Below are positions 25,021 to 36,700 of a stretch of 64,000 nucleotides of DNA, piece after piece. The translations under genes were made by a program, and so were the position numbers. The notes under the pieces are model-generated. The model searched no databases. It saw only the letters and a list, made by a program, of their open reading frames with translations, and was not told where the DNA came from. This DNA comes from Helianthus annuus (taxonomy: Eukaryota; Streptophyta; Magnoliopsida; Asterales; Asteraceae): NCBI RefSeq assembly GCF_002127325.2, contig NC_035448.2, forward strand, positions 88,540,753 to 88,604,752, written 5' to 3'. The first letter of the stretch is position 1, and every line of letters starts with the position of its first letter.

Positions 25021-25309
25021 TAGTTTGGTACAAGAACGGTTCGGGATGTTTTTAGTCAGATGTCGGCTCGGGAGTCACGGGTCAGCTTAGGGTGTTTTTG
25101 AGTGTATTGGTTCAGTTTGGTTGGTTTGAAAATGCTTCGGATGCGGCTCAGGCTCGACAAAATTTTGGGTTGGTTCATGTTAGCGGGTCGGGTTTCAGTT
25201 TCAGCTTAATCTCAGATGTTAGTTTGAGTTTCGGTCCACTTCAGATTTGCTTCGGGCTCGGTCAGATTTCATCTTCGGGTGATTTGGGTTCGCGACACAG
25301 TCGGTTTTA

Positions 25310-25425
25310 GTCAAACCTAGTCAACATCAGATTCGACTCGGTCAACACCGGGTCAACTCAGTCAACGCTGGTCAACTCGGGTCAATAGTCAACTTGGTCA
25401 GCCGGTCGAAACCAGTCAACACACG
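25310..25425 (+). promoter_or_regulatory. Cluster of nine GTCAA (W-box core complement) motifs
   Basis: Nine copies of (A/G)GTCAA, which reads TTGAC(C/T) on the other strand, fall within about 115 bp. TTGAC(C/T) is the core bound by plant WRKY factors. The same cluster is in the 3' LTR at about 51590-51705. Its place downstream of the TATA box is unusual for a promoter element. Confidence 0.5.
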
Positions 25426-25865
25426 ACACGGTAAAGTTTAACTACGCGAGATTTATATAGATTTTTATACAACGCGAAACCAAGCTCGACCGAATCGATT
25501 AGTAATTAGTTACGTTTATTTTGTCGTATTTCGTAAAATTTTATGTGACAACTCGAAATCTAGAACCTTTCGTTGTGTCTTGTTGTAGCTTGCTTGTACG
25601 ATATGTGATTAGTTGACTGACTAAACTTAATGATAACGTGAACCTTTATGTGATATGTGCTTTATTATGTGTGCATTGTATGTATATGTATGTGTTATAT
25701 GCAAGCCGAGAACCCAACCCGAGAACAAAGAACCCGACTCGAGACCATGAGATCTCGAGTGAATAGTGACCGAATGGGCCTTGGGCCGAGAACCTAGTGG
25801 CCGGTTGGGCCATTGGGCCGTAAACCCTTAACCGAACCCATTAAGGGTGCAACACTTGGAACTAG

Positions 25866-25875
25866 TATATATAAA
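25866..25875 (+). promoter_or_regulatory. TATA box of F 5' LTR
   Basis: TATATATAAA, 322 bp into the LTR, with CATCACAACACAC about 40 bases downstream as a likely start region. The identical copy in the 3' LTR is at 43023-43032. Confidence 0.75.
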
Positions 25876-26620
25876 CCACCCTTAGTCATTTTTACCATTT
25901 GTTGAAACATCACAACACACACTCTCCTATTCTCTCTCCCACTTAAACTCTAGAACACAAACACACTCCTCATTCTCGGATTTGGACTTGGATCGGCTCA
26001 CACACACACCCGGTTGGAAGCTTTACACACACCCTCGAAACCCATTAACCGGTTAGTGTTCTTAATGATTATTGTTAAATGCTTAGTGAATCATGTTGAG
26101 TTTTGTGCTTGAATTAATGATTATGACAATATGTTAGTTGTTGAGTTATGCATGATGTTTTGAAAAGAAATCGGCTCATGAATGTTCTTTGTTATGTGTT
26201 GAACTATATGCATGATTGTGACAAATCGGATACATGGCATGATGGGTTATGATATCTTGATTAAACTACTAGATTTTGATGATTCATGAAATCGGTTTAC
26301 ATATATCATGAAATCGGCTTAGTATAGAGACAAGCTTGTGGTGTTATGCTCAAGAGTTTAATGGTTGTTCATAGTTTTGGTTGAATAAGTGTTGTTTATG
26401 TTATGAAGAACTTGAATACATGTTTGAATATATGAAGAACACTTTGAATGATAGTTGAAGATGTGAAAACCCTTGTAAATTTGATCTACTTTTACTAATA
26501 GCCTGATTAGGAAAACTTGTTAGTGAAATTCTATTGGTTGTTTCCTGATTTGGGCCTGATTACATTGTACCATTAAGCTGACCATATCTGCATCAACACT
26601 GAACGTGAAAATGACAGCAT

Positions 26621-26878
26621 ACCGACTCGCAATCACCCAGTTGCGACTCGCAACCACGGCGTGATGACTCGAGACCACGCGGTTGCGACTCGCAACCATA
26701 GCAGGTCAAGCCGAGACCACAGGTTACGAGTCCCGTTGCGACTCGAGACCTTAGCATGATGAACCAAGACCACGGTTGCGACACAGGTTGCGACTCGCAA
26801 CCATTTATGATCAGCACAAACAGCATGACTCGAGACCATGCTTGCGAGTCCGGTTGCGACTCGAGACCACACTTTTGG
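26621..26878 (+). repeat. GACTCGAGACC / GACTCGCAACC motif cluster, F 5' LTR
   Basis: About ten short, imperfect copies with irregular spacing, and a smaller set at 25703-25760. The twin in the 3' LTR is at 43778-44035. This is the subfamily counterpart of the GTCCGAG cluster in C. Confidence 0.8.
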
Positions 26879-27156
26879 GCCTAAGTTAGTGGGCCGGACT
26901 TATGAACTTCTGTGCTACTGTTGACGTGCTGTTTGGGCCTGTTATCACGAGCCCAACCGTTTGGGCCTCACACTTGGACTTTGGGTTGTATTTGACTGTA
27001 ACTGTGAACTGTGTATGTTAAACGTGTTTGCCATACGTGTTGAACATTCGTACACTGCTTGGTTTGAATCTGATTATAAGTGGTATCCATGTTAGGACGT
27101 TATTGACTACTTGCGACTTGATTGATTTTCTGTGATTTACTGCCGAGCAAACCAAG

Positions 27157-27761
27157 GTGAGTTCACACCCTTTACAAAGCATGGGATTCCCTGGGTTGGG
27201 AACGGGGTTAAGGAACGTGGATTCCTCGTCCTCCTTGGGTAGGACGTCAGTGGTTCAGGAATGTGATTCCTCGTCCGGATGGACGGATAAACGTACTAGA
27301 CTAAAACTCTATCACGAAGTCCCTCCTTTTTGTATCGACTAATCGCCGGGCCAATGGCGAGCGGGTCATTAGTTAGATAGCGCTATTTAGGTCTGACAAG
27401 CCTCACACCGTGCCGCAGAGGACGGGCGTGAACTAATGGATCTGGGGCACGTCAATGATGATAGACATTGATGTTTTCAGGGCACATAAACATGACTACA
27501 GTCAGCAGTCGATATGGTAACGAGTCTAGTGTACGCATGGGGTAGCCCCCACGGCCGAAATGCCTGATAACTAAACATGGGGTAGCCCCCACGGCTGGAG
27601 TGCCGGAGCAACTGGGAATGAACATGTCACGTTTTTAAACTATGGGGTAACCCCCACGGCAGGATGCCAGTTAAAGTAAACTGTTTTCGAAACAACTAAA
27701 ACGAACACCTAACCGTGAACTCACTCAACTAGTTGTTGACTCGTTACTACATGCTTTGCAG
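27157..27761 (+). other. Candidate leader intron in F 5' LTR
   Basis: The donor is ACCAAG|GTGAGTTC and the acceptor ATGCTTTGCAG|GACC, with ACTCACTCAACTAG upstream. It contains the three-unit CATGGGGTAGCC repeat. Confidence 0.5.
27536..27665 (+). repeat. CATGGGGTAGCCCCCACGGC repeat, three units
   Basis: Three imperfect units, each with a GGGG(T)A..CCCC inverted-repeat core, followed by variable TGCC tails. The twin in the 3' LTR is at 44693-44822. Confidence 0.8.
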
Positions 27762-28037
27762 GACCATAGGTACTCAGCTGGAGCTTGCATGGAGGAGCGT
27801 CGTTGTGGGACGCGGATTGCTACGTGCTACGTTAAACTTGAAACTTTTGAACTTATGTTATAACTTTAAACTTATGCTTCCGCTTGCAACTTAACTTGTC
27901 TGTTTTTTAAACACCAATCGTATTGGTTAACTTTTATAACTGTTTATATGCTTGTTCAGTATGATTGGTGGCTGGATCCTGGTCAGTCACGCCTCCAAGC
28001 GGTAGTACTCCGCAGGTGGGATTTTGGGGGTGTGACA

Positions 28038-28345
28038 GATTGGTATCAGAGCCATTGGTTATAGTGAACTTGGTTTTAATAAAGGAGAAACGTTTTTGTT
28101 AAAACCAGACTATAACCGGTTTAGTGCTCAACGGTCCACAACGACACATCGCTCCTCATGCAAGGCTCAACATTCTAGGTAATATGATGTGCGTATATTG
28201 CCTACTTGTTAGTTACGTAGTACATTGCTCATGGTATGCTTGGTTAGTATAACTACTGTTGTTTGAACACGTGTGTGCTTACTCTGTCCTACTATCGTAC
28301 TTTCGCGAACCTCTCTCACACGTATTACTCTTATTATGAAGAATC
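28038..28345 (+). other. Element F primer-binding site and leader
   Basis: GAT spacer, then TGGTATCAGAGCCA at 28041-28054, matching initiator tRNA-Met. The untranslated leader runs to the gag ATG at 28346. Confidence 0.93.
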
Positions 28346-31178
28346 ATGTCTGGACGCGTTAACATGACACAAGCCCAGTTGACGGCTTTGATCAACGAGC
28401 GAGTTGCCGCAGCGCTCGCAGCTGCACACGCAGGAGGTATATCCTGCAGTCCGAAATTGTTCTAGGATCATTTGGATCCTACTCTCGTGAACCAACCTTT
28501 GTGTTAAACTCTGTCTTTCTTTCACCTACCTTAGGTCAATATGCTCAGGCACCGGTGTGCACTTTTAAGACTTTTATGGACTGTCGACCCACTACTTTTA
28601 GCGGAACTGAAGGAGCAGTAGGTCTCCTACACTGGTTTGAGAAACTGGAGTCTGTGTTCGAAATGTGTGAATGCCCTGAAGCGCGCAGGGTGAAGTATGC
28701 TACTGGTACTCTCGAGGGTTTGGCCCTCACGTGGTGGAATGCTCAAGTGCAGATGTTAGGGTTGGTTGCTGCCAACGCCACCCCATGGGAAAACTTCAAG
28801 GAAATGATCAGAGAGGAATACTGCAGTCGTGATGACATTCACAAGCTGGAAGATGAGTTCTACAACCTCAAGATGTCGGGGTCAGAGATTGAGGCATACA
28901 CTAAGAGATCGCATGAGCTTGCCTTGTTGTGTCCTACTATGGTGGATCCTCCGTATAAGCGAATTGAACTCTATCTCAAGGGCTTGGTGCCAGAGATCCA
29001 AAGTCATGTGACTTCAGCGAACTTGACTACTATCCAACAGGTTGTACAGTTGGCTCACCGTCTCACTGATCAGGCGGTGGAGCAGAACAAGTTACCGAAG
29101 CGCATAGGTGCTGCAACTACTTCTGGTACTTCTAGTGGGGATAAACGGAAATGGGATGGAACTTCAAGCAGGGGTTCAACTTCGGTGCAAACTCAGTCTC
29201 AGCAGAGAAAGACGGACGATCACAAGAGCCCCAGTCAGCAGTCGTCTGGTGGTCAAAGTCATGGTGGGTACAAGGGGAATCACCCCAAGTGCAATCGTTG
29301 CAACCTACACCACAGTGGGCCATGCACCCGGGGCAACTGTCATCGATGCAACAAGCCTGGTCATGTTGCAAAGGATTGCAGGAGCGCATACCCCGCCAAT
29401 CAGAATCGTCAGCAACCTCAGCAGAATCAGCGACAGCAGCAGGGTAACAACAAAGGGTGCTTTCAGTGTGGAGCTGAAGGTCATTTCAAGAAAGATTGTC
29501 CCCAACTGAATCAGAACAACAACAACAACAATCAGGGGAATGGTAACAATGGGAACAACAACAACAACAACGGTGCAAGGGGGCGAGTGTTCGTGATTGG
29601 TCAAGGAGAAGCAAGGAATGATCCCAACGTGGTGACGGGTAAGTTCCTTCTCGACGACTTTTATGTTACAGTCTTATTTGATTCGGGTGCCGATACTAGC
29701 TATGTGTCACTAGAAGTTAGTAAGATGCTTAAGCGTATTCCTACACCCCTGAGCGACAAGCACACTGTAGAGCTAGCTAATGGTAAGAGTTTGGAAGCCT
29801 CACACGTAGTCAAGGGTTGCCAGCTTATTCTCGCTAACCGGACCTTCTCTATCGATCTTATTCCTATTGTCTTGGGTAGTTTCGACGTTGTCATTGGGAT
29901 GGATTGGTTATCCCAACACCGAGCAGAGATTCTTTGCAACGAGAAGATCGTTCGTATTCCTGGTTTAGGTAGTGAACCTCTCATGATTCGTGGCGACAAG
30001 AGAAGTGCTGTTGAGAACATCATCTCTCTTCTTAAGGCTCAGAAATGCTTACGAAAGGGCCACACTGCGATTTTGGCTCTAGTTACTGATACCACAGAGA
30101 AAGAGAAGAAGCTAGAAGATTTTCCAGTTGTCCGTGACTATCCTGAGGTATTCCCTGAGGAATTACCTGGTCTTCCGCCCCATCGCCAAGTCGAGTTTCA
30201 GATTGAACTAGCTCCTGGAGCTGCGCCTGTAGCCCGTGCACCTTATCGATTAGCGCCATCAGAGTTGGAAGAACTCTCCACGCAACTACAAGAACTCCTG
30301 GATAAAGGTTTTATTCGTCCTAGCTCATCGCCTTGGGGAGCCCCAGTACTTTTTGTGAAGAAGAAGGATGGTACCTTCAGAATGTGTATCGACTATCGCG
30401 AACTCAACAAGGTGACTGTGAAGAATCGTTATCCTCTACCGCGTATTGATGACTTGTTCGACCAGTTACAGGGGTCGAGCTACTATTCAAAGATCGACCT
30501 GAGATCGGGATATCACCAGCTGAGAGTTCGAGAAGAGGATGTCTCTAAGACGGCCTTTAGGACTCGATATGGGCACTATGAGTTTCTGGTCATGCCGTTT
30601 GGGCTGACGAACGCACCGGCAGTTTTTATGGATTTGATGAACCGAGTTTGCAAACCGTACCTGGACAAGTTTGTTATAGTCTTCATCGACGACATCCTGA
30701 TCTATTCTAAGAGTAAAGAGGAGCACGAACAGCATCTACGACTTATTCTGGAACTCCTTCGGAAGGAACAGCTTTACGCAAAATTCTCGAAATGCGACTT
30801 CTGGCTTCGAGAGGTCCATTTCCTAGGGCATGTGGTGAACAAGGATGGGATTCACGTTGATCCATCCAAAGTGGACTCTATTAAGAACTGGCCTGCGCCT
30901 CGCACACCAAAGGAGATTCGCCAATTCTTGGGATTGGCAGGTTACTACAGGAGATTCATTAAGGATTTTTCTAAGATCGCGCAGCCTCTCACCCTACTAA
31001 CGCAGAAAGGCGTTGTTTATCATTGGGGAAATGCACAAGAGTTAGCTTTTCAGCATCTAAAGGATAGACTTTGTAGTGCACCTATTCTTTCACTGCCAGA
31101 GGGCACAGATGATTTTGTGGTTTACTGTGATGCATCAATTCAAGGTCTTGGTTGTGTATTGATGCAACGAGATAAAGT
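28346..31178 (+). pseudogene. Element F Gag-Pol, left part (open up to G)
   Basis: The spliced model starts at ATG 28346 ([12 protein letters not shown]), uses the intron 28437-28534, and then stays open to 31178. Gag has the capsid-like region and two CCHC zinc knuckles, [14 protein letters not shown] and [14 protein letters not shown], followed by an Asn-rich linker. Protease DSGA has its Asp codon at 29680-29682. RT carries [10 protein letters not shown] (Asp pair 30688-30693). RNase H begins with [13 protein letters not shown] and stops at MQRDKV, where element G inserted after AAAGT. If the intron is not used, the first in-frame ATG is in TFMDC, near 28576. The tail beyond 31178 reads into G's LTR and is not native. 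Confidence 0.93.
28437..28534 (+). other. Candidate intron in gag of element F
   Basis: 98 bp, GTATATCC...CTACCTTAG. It joins GCAGGAG to GTCAATATG and keeps the frame (AGGQYAQ). Without splicing the first exon ends at TAG about 10 codons on. Confidence 0.6.
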
Positions 31179-31418
31179 TGTGACAACTCGAATTTCTAAG
31201 ATTGATTTCATACGTATTACACGAGCATGTGTTTGACTAATTACTTAATTGCACATTGGATTGATATGAAAGTATATATATATGTTGATTGCTTGATTGT
31301 GCATAATTGTTTGATCGTGTATAATGGGTTCCATATTGTGAAACTTGTACTGTATGTTAGCTAGTTAGTGTGAATCATGGCCCAACCTACGAAGGATGTT
31401 CCACGAAACATGATGCAT

Positions 31419-31511
31419 GAATCGAAGGATGTCGAAACATATGAAGGACTCGAAACATATCCTTCGCGCTCGAAACATATCCTTCGCACTCGAAACATAT
31501 CCTTCGATATG
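31419..31511 (+). repeat. CGAAACATATCCTTCG repeat, G 5' LTR
   Basis: Three close tandem copies of CGAAACATATCCTTCG with a short spacer, preceded by related CGAAGGATGT strings. The unit is partly self-complementary (CGAA...TTCG). The twin in the 3' LTR is at 38769-38861. Confidence 0.85.
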
Positions 31512-32169
31512 TTTCGGCCCAGTCTTTCAATTTGGGCCTTGGCCCACTGCCGATTTAATATAAGTTGGATTAGAAACTTTACGTAATAACATTTTTGATC
31601 GGCAAAACCCTAGAGCTTTCGGTTCCCTTGTGTGTGTGACGGCATATAGCAGACCTACACTCTGTTCAAAGGATTTCATTACGTAATCCAGATTTCCGGT
31701 TAGTATGTGATGCTTTATGTGTATATGATCTCGTGATTTTTCCAGTTGTCTTGCAATATGTTTGTATGTTAAACAGACACGTATGTTAATCGAATATGAA
31801 TGTTAATCGGATATAGATGCTAATCGGATATATTGTGATGATATTGATTATGGTAAACGAAAACGAAACAAGTGAACACGGTTTGGTTAGTTTAAACGCA
31901 AAGATCTAAACCTGCTATCAATTAGGATCTTTGGTATTCTGTTCGGATTATTAATCAATATTACAGATCGATTGTAGTGAGGAATCGTGCTTGTATGATA
32001 CTCGTTATGTAGATGTACTGTTAAGAATTGGTACTTGTTGTGATTTGTTTGGACATGCATGATAGATGATGATTGTTATGATGATGACGGCTGTAGATGA
32101 TTAGGGTTTCTGTTTCTGTATTTGGCTGCATGATATCCGTAACTGATGGTGATCAAACGTAACTGTTAA

Positions 32170-32400
32170 TTGTCGAAAGATGTTGCTACCCGAAACATAG
32201 TTGTTGTCGAAGGATGCTTGTTAGTCGAACCATAAATTGACCGAAAGATACTAGTTTGACCGAACCATTATTGGACCGAAAGATAGTTGGACCGAAAGAT
32301 AGGTTGGCCGAAAGATGACATAGGATTCGGAACATAACATTGGTCCGAAGGATAATTGTGATTACTGTTGTCGAAAGATAGTGACTGGATTCGAAGGATG
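32170..32400 (+). repeat. CCGAAAGATA interspersed motif cluster, G 5' LTR
   Basis: More than ten variants of (A/C)CGAA(A/G)(G/C)ATA with 8-20 bp spacing. The twin is at about 39520-39750. It occupies the region where C and I carry GTCCGAGTTTAA. Confidence 0.8.
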
Positions 32401-32654
32401 TTAGGGATTATGAACATACTTTGACTGATTGATTATATGCTGGATTATTTGACATGCCATGCTAGAGATGGATGTTAGCATCTGTATTCGTGCAAGGTGA
32501 AATAATACGTGTGTGTTGTTATGCAACTGACTGTTATGTGAACATTAACTGCATGCGTACAATTGTGAACATGAACTGATTTGTTATACGTGCATACACT
32601 AGGACGTGATTAATTACTTGTGAGTGCATAACTTAGCATACCGAGCAAACCGAG

Positions 32655-33121
32655 GTGAGTTCACACTCCTACTAAGGCATGGGATTCCCGGGTCGTGGGA
32701 ATGGGTTAAAGGTTATTATTGAAAGGAACGTACTAATGCTTTACTAGACTATCACCTATCATGTCCTCGGATGTCAGGACGGTTACGTAGGTTGGGATAA
32801 CACCTACGGGTTCACATGCCATTCTATCCTCGGTTACGAAGGATACGCACGTAAAACCTACGTGTACGCATTACTTACTCCTATCCTCAGGTTACGAAGG
32901 ATACGTGCGTAAAACCTACGCACACTTTATACACACTTCTGTTCTCGGACGAAGAACAGGGATAATAATACGAATAGTCTAGTGGTAACTTAACATGGGA
33001 AGCCCCCACCAGCATAACTTACTATCGGCCCTGTAGAGCCACCTGTTACTTACTGTTACACATTTACTTACTGTGAACTCGCTCAACTAGTTTGTTGACC
33101 ATTCTGTTACATGCCTTGCAG
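32655..33121 (+). other. Candidate leader intron in G 5' LTR
   Basis: The donor is ACCGAG|GTGAGTTC and the acceptor ATGCCTTGCAG|ATCG, with GCTCAACTAG about 40 bases upstream. The twin is at 40005-40471. Confidence 0.5.
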
Positions 33122-33414
33122 ATCGTTAGGTACTTGGAGCTTGCACTGGAGAAGCGGGTCGTTGTGGACAAGGATTCGTGGTTTCTATGCTGAACTATTA
33201 TAACATTTGAACTATTTACTATTGTTGGATTATTACTATGCTTCCGCTACACTTTAAAACAATAACATGTTTTGAACACCTTTTGTATTGAACGGATGGT
33301 TTTCTTTTATCTTACTTAATACTATATGCATGTTCAATATGATTGGTGGCTTGATCCTGGTCAGTCACGCTCCCAAGCGGTGATACTCCGCAGGTGGATT
33401 TTGGGGGTGTGACA

Positions 33415-33736
33415 GATTGGTATCAGAGCCATTGGTTATAGAGAACTTGGTTTTAATATGGGAAAACGTTTTTATTAAAACCAGACTATAACCCGAACAG
33501 TGCTCTCAACGATCCACAACGACGCTTCGCTCCACGTGCAAGACTCAACTTCCTAGGTAATAAGGTTTATGTTTATTGCCTACATGCTAGAATTTGCATA
33601 GAACTTTGCTCATAGTATGCTTACATTACTTGCTCACAACTTGTCATTGCATGAGAATACTTATGTGCTTACACTCTTCTGTCATCGCACTATTCGCGAA
33701 CCTTTCTCACTTATGTTGCCTTTGATGTGAAGATCA
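33415..33736 (+). other. Element G primer-binding site and leader
   Basis: GAT spacer, TGGTATCAGAGCCA at 33418-33431, then a ~300-bp untranslated leader to the gag ATG. It is the undeleted reference for the shortened B leader. Confidence 0.94.
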
Positions 33737-36700
33737 ATGGCCGCACGAATTACCATGACTCAAGCCCAGCTAGAGGCTCTCGTTGCTGCGGCAGTTGCAG
33801 CCGCCCAAGCAGGTAGTATATCCTGCGGTATAGATTCATACAAGGATCTTTAGATCCTACAATAATTCTCGTATTTAACCTTGTCCTATTCGTACACAAT
33901 AGGTCAACCCGCTCAGCAACAACCTGCGTGTACCTTCAAGACTTTCATGGACTGTCGTCCTAGCTCGTTCAGTGGCACGGAGGGGGCAGTCGGACTCCTC
34001 CACTGGTTTGAAAAACTCGAGTCGGTTTTCGAAATGTGTGAATGCCCTGAGGCTCGCAGGGTGAAGTTCGCCACTGGCACACTTGAAGGGATTGCGCTCA
34101 CTTGGTGGAACGCACAAGTGCAGATCTTAGGGTTGGCAGCTGCTAACGCCACACCCTGGAATGAATTCAAAGAACTGATCAAGAGGGAATACTGCACTAG
34201 AGAAGACATTCACAAGTTGGAGGACGAGTTGTATAACTTGAAAATGGTTGGTTCGGAAATTGAAGCTTACACCAAGAGATCGAATGAGTTGGCTGTGCTG
34301 TGCCCAACTATGGTAGATCCTCCATACAAGCGAATTGAGTTGTATCTCAAGGGGCTCGCGTCAGAGATTCAGAGCCACGTAACGTCGGCTAACCTCAACA
34401 ACATCCAGGAAATCCAGCGTCTCGCTCATCGCATCACAGATCAGGCAGTAGACCAGGGCAAACTGCCAAAGCGTATCAGTGCTACCGCTACCGCTACTGC
34501 TACTACTACACTTGCTACTCCCAGCGAAAGTAAGAGAAAATGGGAGGGGGATTCTAGCAAGGGATCAGCATCGGTACAATCACAGTCTCAGCAGCGAAAG
34601 ACGGATAGTTACCAAAGTCCCAGTCAGCACTCATCGAGCAGCCACAGACAGGGAGGGTATCGAGGAAACCTTCCAAAGTGTAACAACTGCAACAGGCATC
34701 ACAGCGGCCAGTGCAATAAGGGCCGTTGTCAAAGGTGTTTAAAGATGGGTCACGAGGCCAAAGATTGTAGAAGCGCTCGTCCTGCAAATCAGAATCAGCA
34801 GTCTCAGCAACCAGCTCCACAGAATCAGCAGAATCAGCAACAGGGCAACAGGGGGTGTTATAAGTGTGGGGCTGAAGGTCACTTCAAACGCGATTGCCCA
34901 CAGTTGAACCAGAACCGTAACAACAACAACCAGGGCAACGGGAATAACAACAATCAGGGTAATGGTAACAACAACAACGGCAATGAAGCTCGAGGTCGTG
35001 CTTTTGTGTTGGGTCGAGGAGATGCAGTGAATGATCCTAACGTAGTTATGGGTAAGTTCCTTCTCGACGATATTTACGTTACTGTCTTATTTGATTCAGG
35101 TGCTGATACAAGTTATATGTCCATGAAAATGAGTAACTTATTAAAACGTACACCAACACCCCTAGACACTAAACACGTCGTAGAACTAGCAAATGGCAAA
35201 AGTGTAGAAGCCGCTCATGTAGTCAAGGGTTGTAGCATTGTTCTGGCGGGTCAGACTTTCACGATAGATCTTATACCCATAGTCTTGGGTAGCTTCGACG
35301 TCGTCATCGGCATGGATTGGTTATCTCAACATCACGCAGAGATCTTATGCAAGGAAAAAGTTATTCGTATTCCTCGCTCCAGTCAAGAACCTCTCGAAGT
35401 ACAAGGTGACAAAAGTGGTGCTGTGGTTGGCATCATCTCTTACTTGAAGGCGCAGAAATGTTTACGAAAGGGGCATACTGCCATTCTGGCTCTCGTTACT
35501 GATGCATCAGCAAAGGAAAAGAAGCTGGAGGATATCCCAGTTGTACGTGACTTCCCTCAGGTGTTTCCTGAAGGTTTACCAGGCTTACCGCCTCATCGTC
35601 AAGTCGAGTTTCAGATCGAATTGGCACCTGGAGCAGCGCCAATAGCCCGCGCACCATATCGTTTAGCTCCAACCGAACTGGAAGAACTGTCGAAACAGCT
35701 GCAAGAGCTCTTGGAAAAGGGCTTTATTCGTCCAAGCTCTTCGCCTTGGGGAGCTCCAGTGTTATTTGTGAAGAAGAAAGACGGTACGTTCAGGATGTGT
35801 ATCGACTACCGTGAACTCAACAAGGTGACGGTGAAGAACCGTTATCCTCTTCCACGCATAGATGACTTATTCGACCAGTTGCAAGGGTCGTGTTACTATT
35901 CCAAGATCGATTTGAGGTCAGGGTATCATCAGCTGAGAGTCCGGGATGAGGACGTCTCCAAAACTGCTTTCAGAACTCGTTATGGTCACTACGAGTTTCT
36001 GGTCATGCCATTCGGGCTTACAAACGCACCTGCAGTCTTCATGGATCTCATGAACAGGGTGTGCAAACCGTATCTCGACAAGTTCGTCATCGTTTTCATC
36101 GACGACATTTTGATTTACTCCAAGAGTCAGGAGGAGCATGAGCAGCATCTACGTATTATCTTGGAACTTCTTCGAAAAGAGCAACTGTACGCAAAGTTTT
36201 CAAAATGCGACTTCTGGCTTCGTGAAGTCCACTTCTTAGGCCATGTGGTAAACAAGGATGGGATTCATGTCGATCCATCCAAGGTTGATTCGATCAGAAA
36301 CTGGCCAGCACCACGTACACCGACAGAAATACGCCAATTCTTGGGTTTGGCAGGTTACTACAGGCGATTTATTAAAGACTTCTCCAAGATCGCGCAACCA
36401 CTCACTATGCTTACACAGAAAGGTGTCGTTTACAGATGGGGTAATACACAGGAGACCGCTTTCCAGTACTTAAAGGATAGGCTTTGCAGCGCGCCTATTC
36501 TCTCACTGCCCGAGGGCACGGATGACTTCGTGGTTTATTGTGACGCATCAATACAAGGGCTTGGTTGTGTATTGATGCAACGGGATAAAGTTATCGCATA
36601 CGCCTCTCGGCAACTCAAGGTTCATGAACGGAATTATACGACGCACGATTTAGAGCTGGGAGCTGTTGTTTTCGCGCTTAAGATATGGCGACACTACCTG

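Larger units (their letters stand above)
23524..25543 (+). repeat. Element E 5' LTR, first part
   Basis: First 2020 bp. AT-rich promoter half with TATAAATA at 24440-24447; a GC-rich coding-like block at about 24590-25020; a GTCAA cluster at about 25310-25425. It ends at the TTTTA target site of element F. Confidence 0.93.
25544..28037 (+). repeat. Element F 5' LTR
   Basis: TGTGACAACTCG to GGGGGTGTGACA. TATATATAAA at 25866-25875 with a CTCTCCTATTCTCTCTCCC stretch downstream. GACTCGAGACCA and GACTCGCAACCA motifs cluster at 26621-26878. The splice-like donor is at 27157 and the acceptor at 27761. Three CATGGGGTAGCCCCCACGGC units lie at 27536-27665. No gene is seen. Confidence 0.95.
31179..33414 (+). 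repeat. Element G 5' LTR
   Basis: TGTGACAACTCG to GGGGGTGTGACA. Three CGAAACATATCCTTCG units lie at 31456-31511 within a wider CGAA(A/G)(C/G)AT cluster. CCGAAAGATA variants fall at 32170-32400. The splice-like donor is at 32655 and the acceptor at 33121. A weak TTAATATAAG box lies near 31555-31564. No gene is seen. Confidence 0.97.

Noticed and set aside
26593..26872. Pair of minus-strand frames over the GACTCGAGACC cluster (also 43750-44029)
   Set aside because: By-product of the CG motif repeats. Identical in both F LTRs, with no domain.
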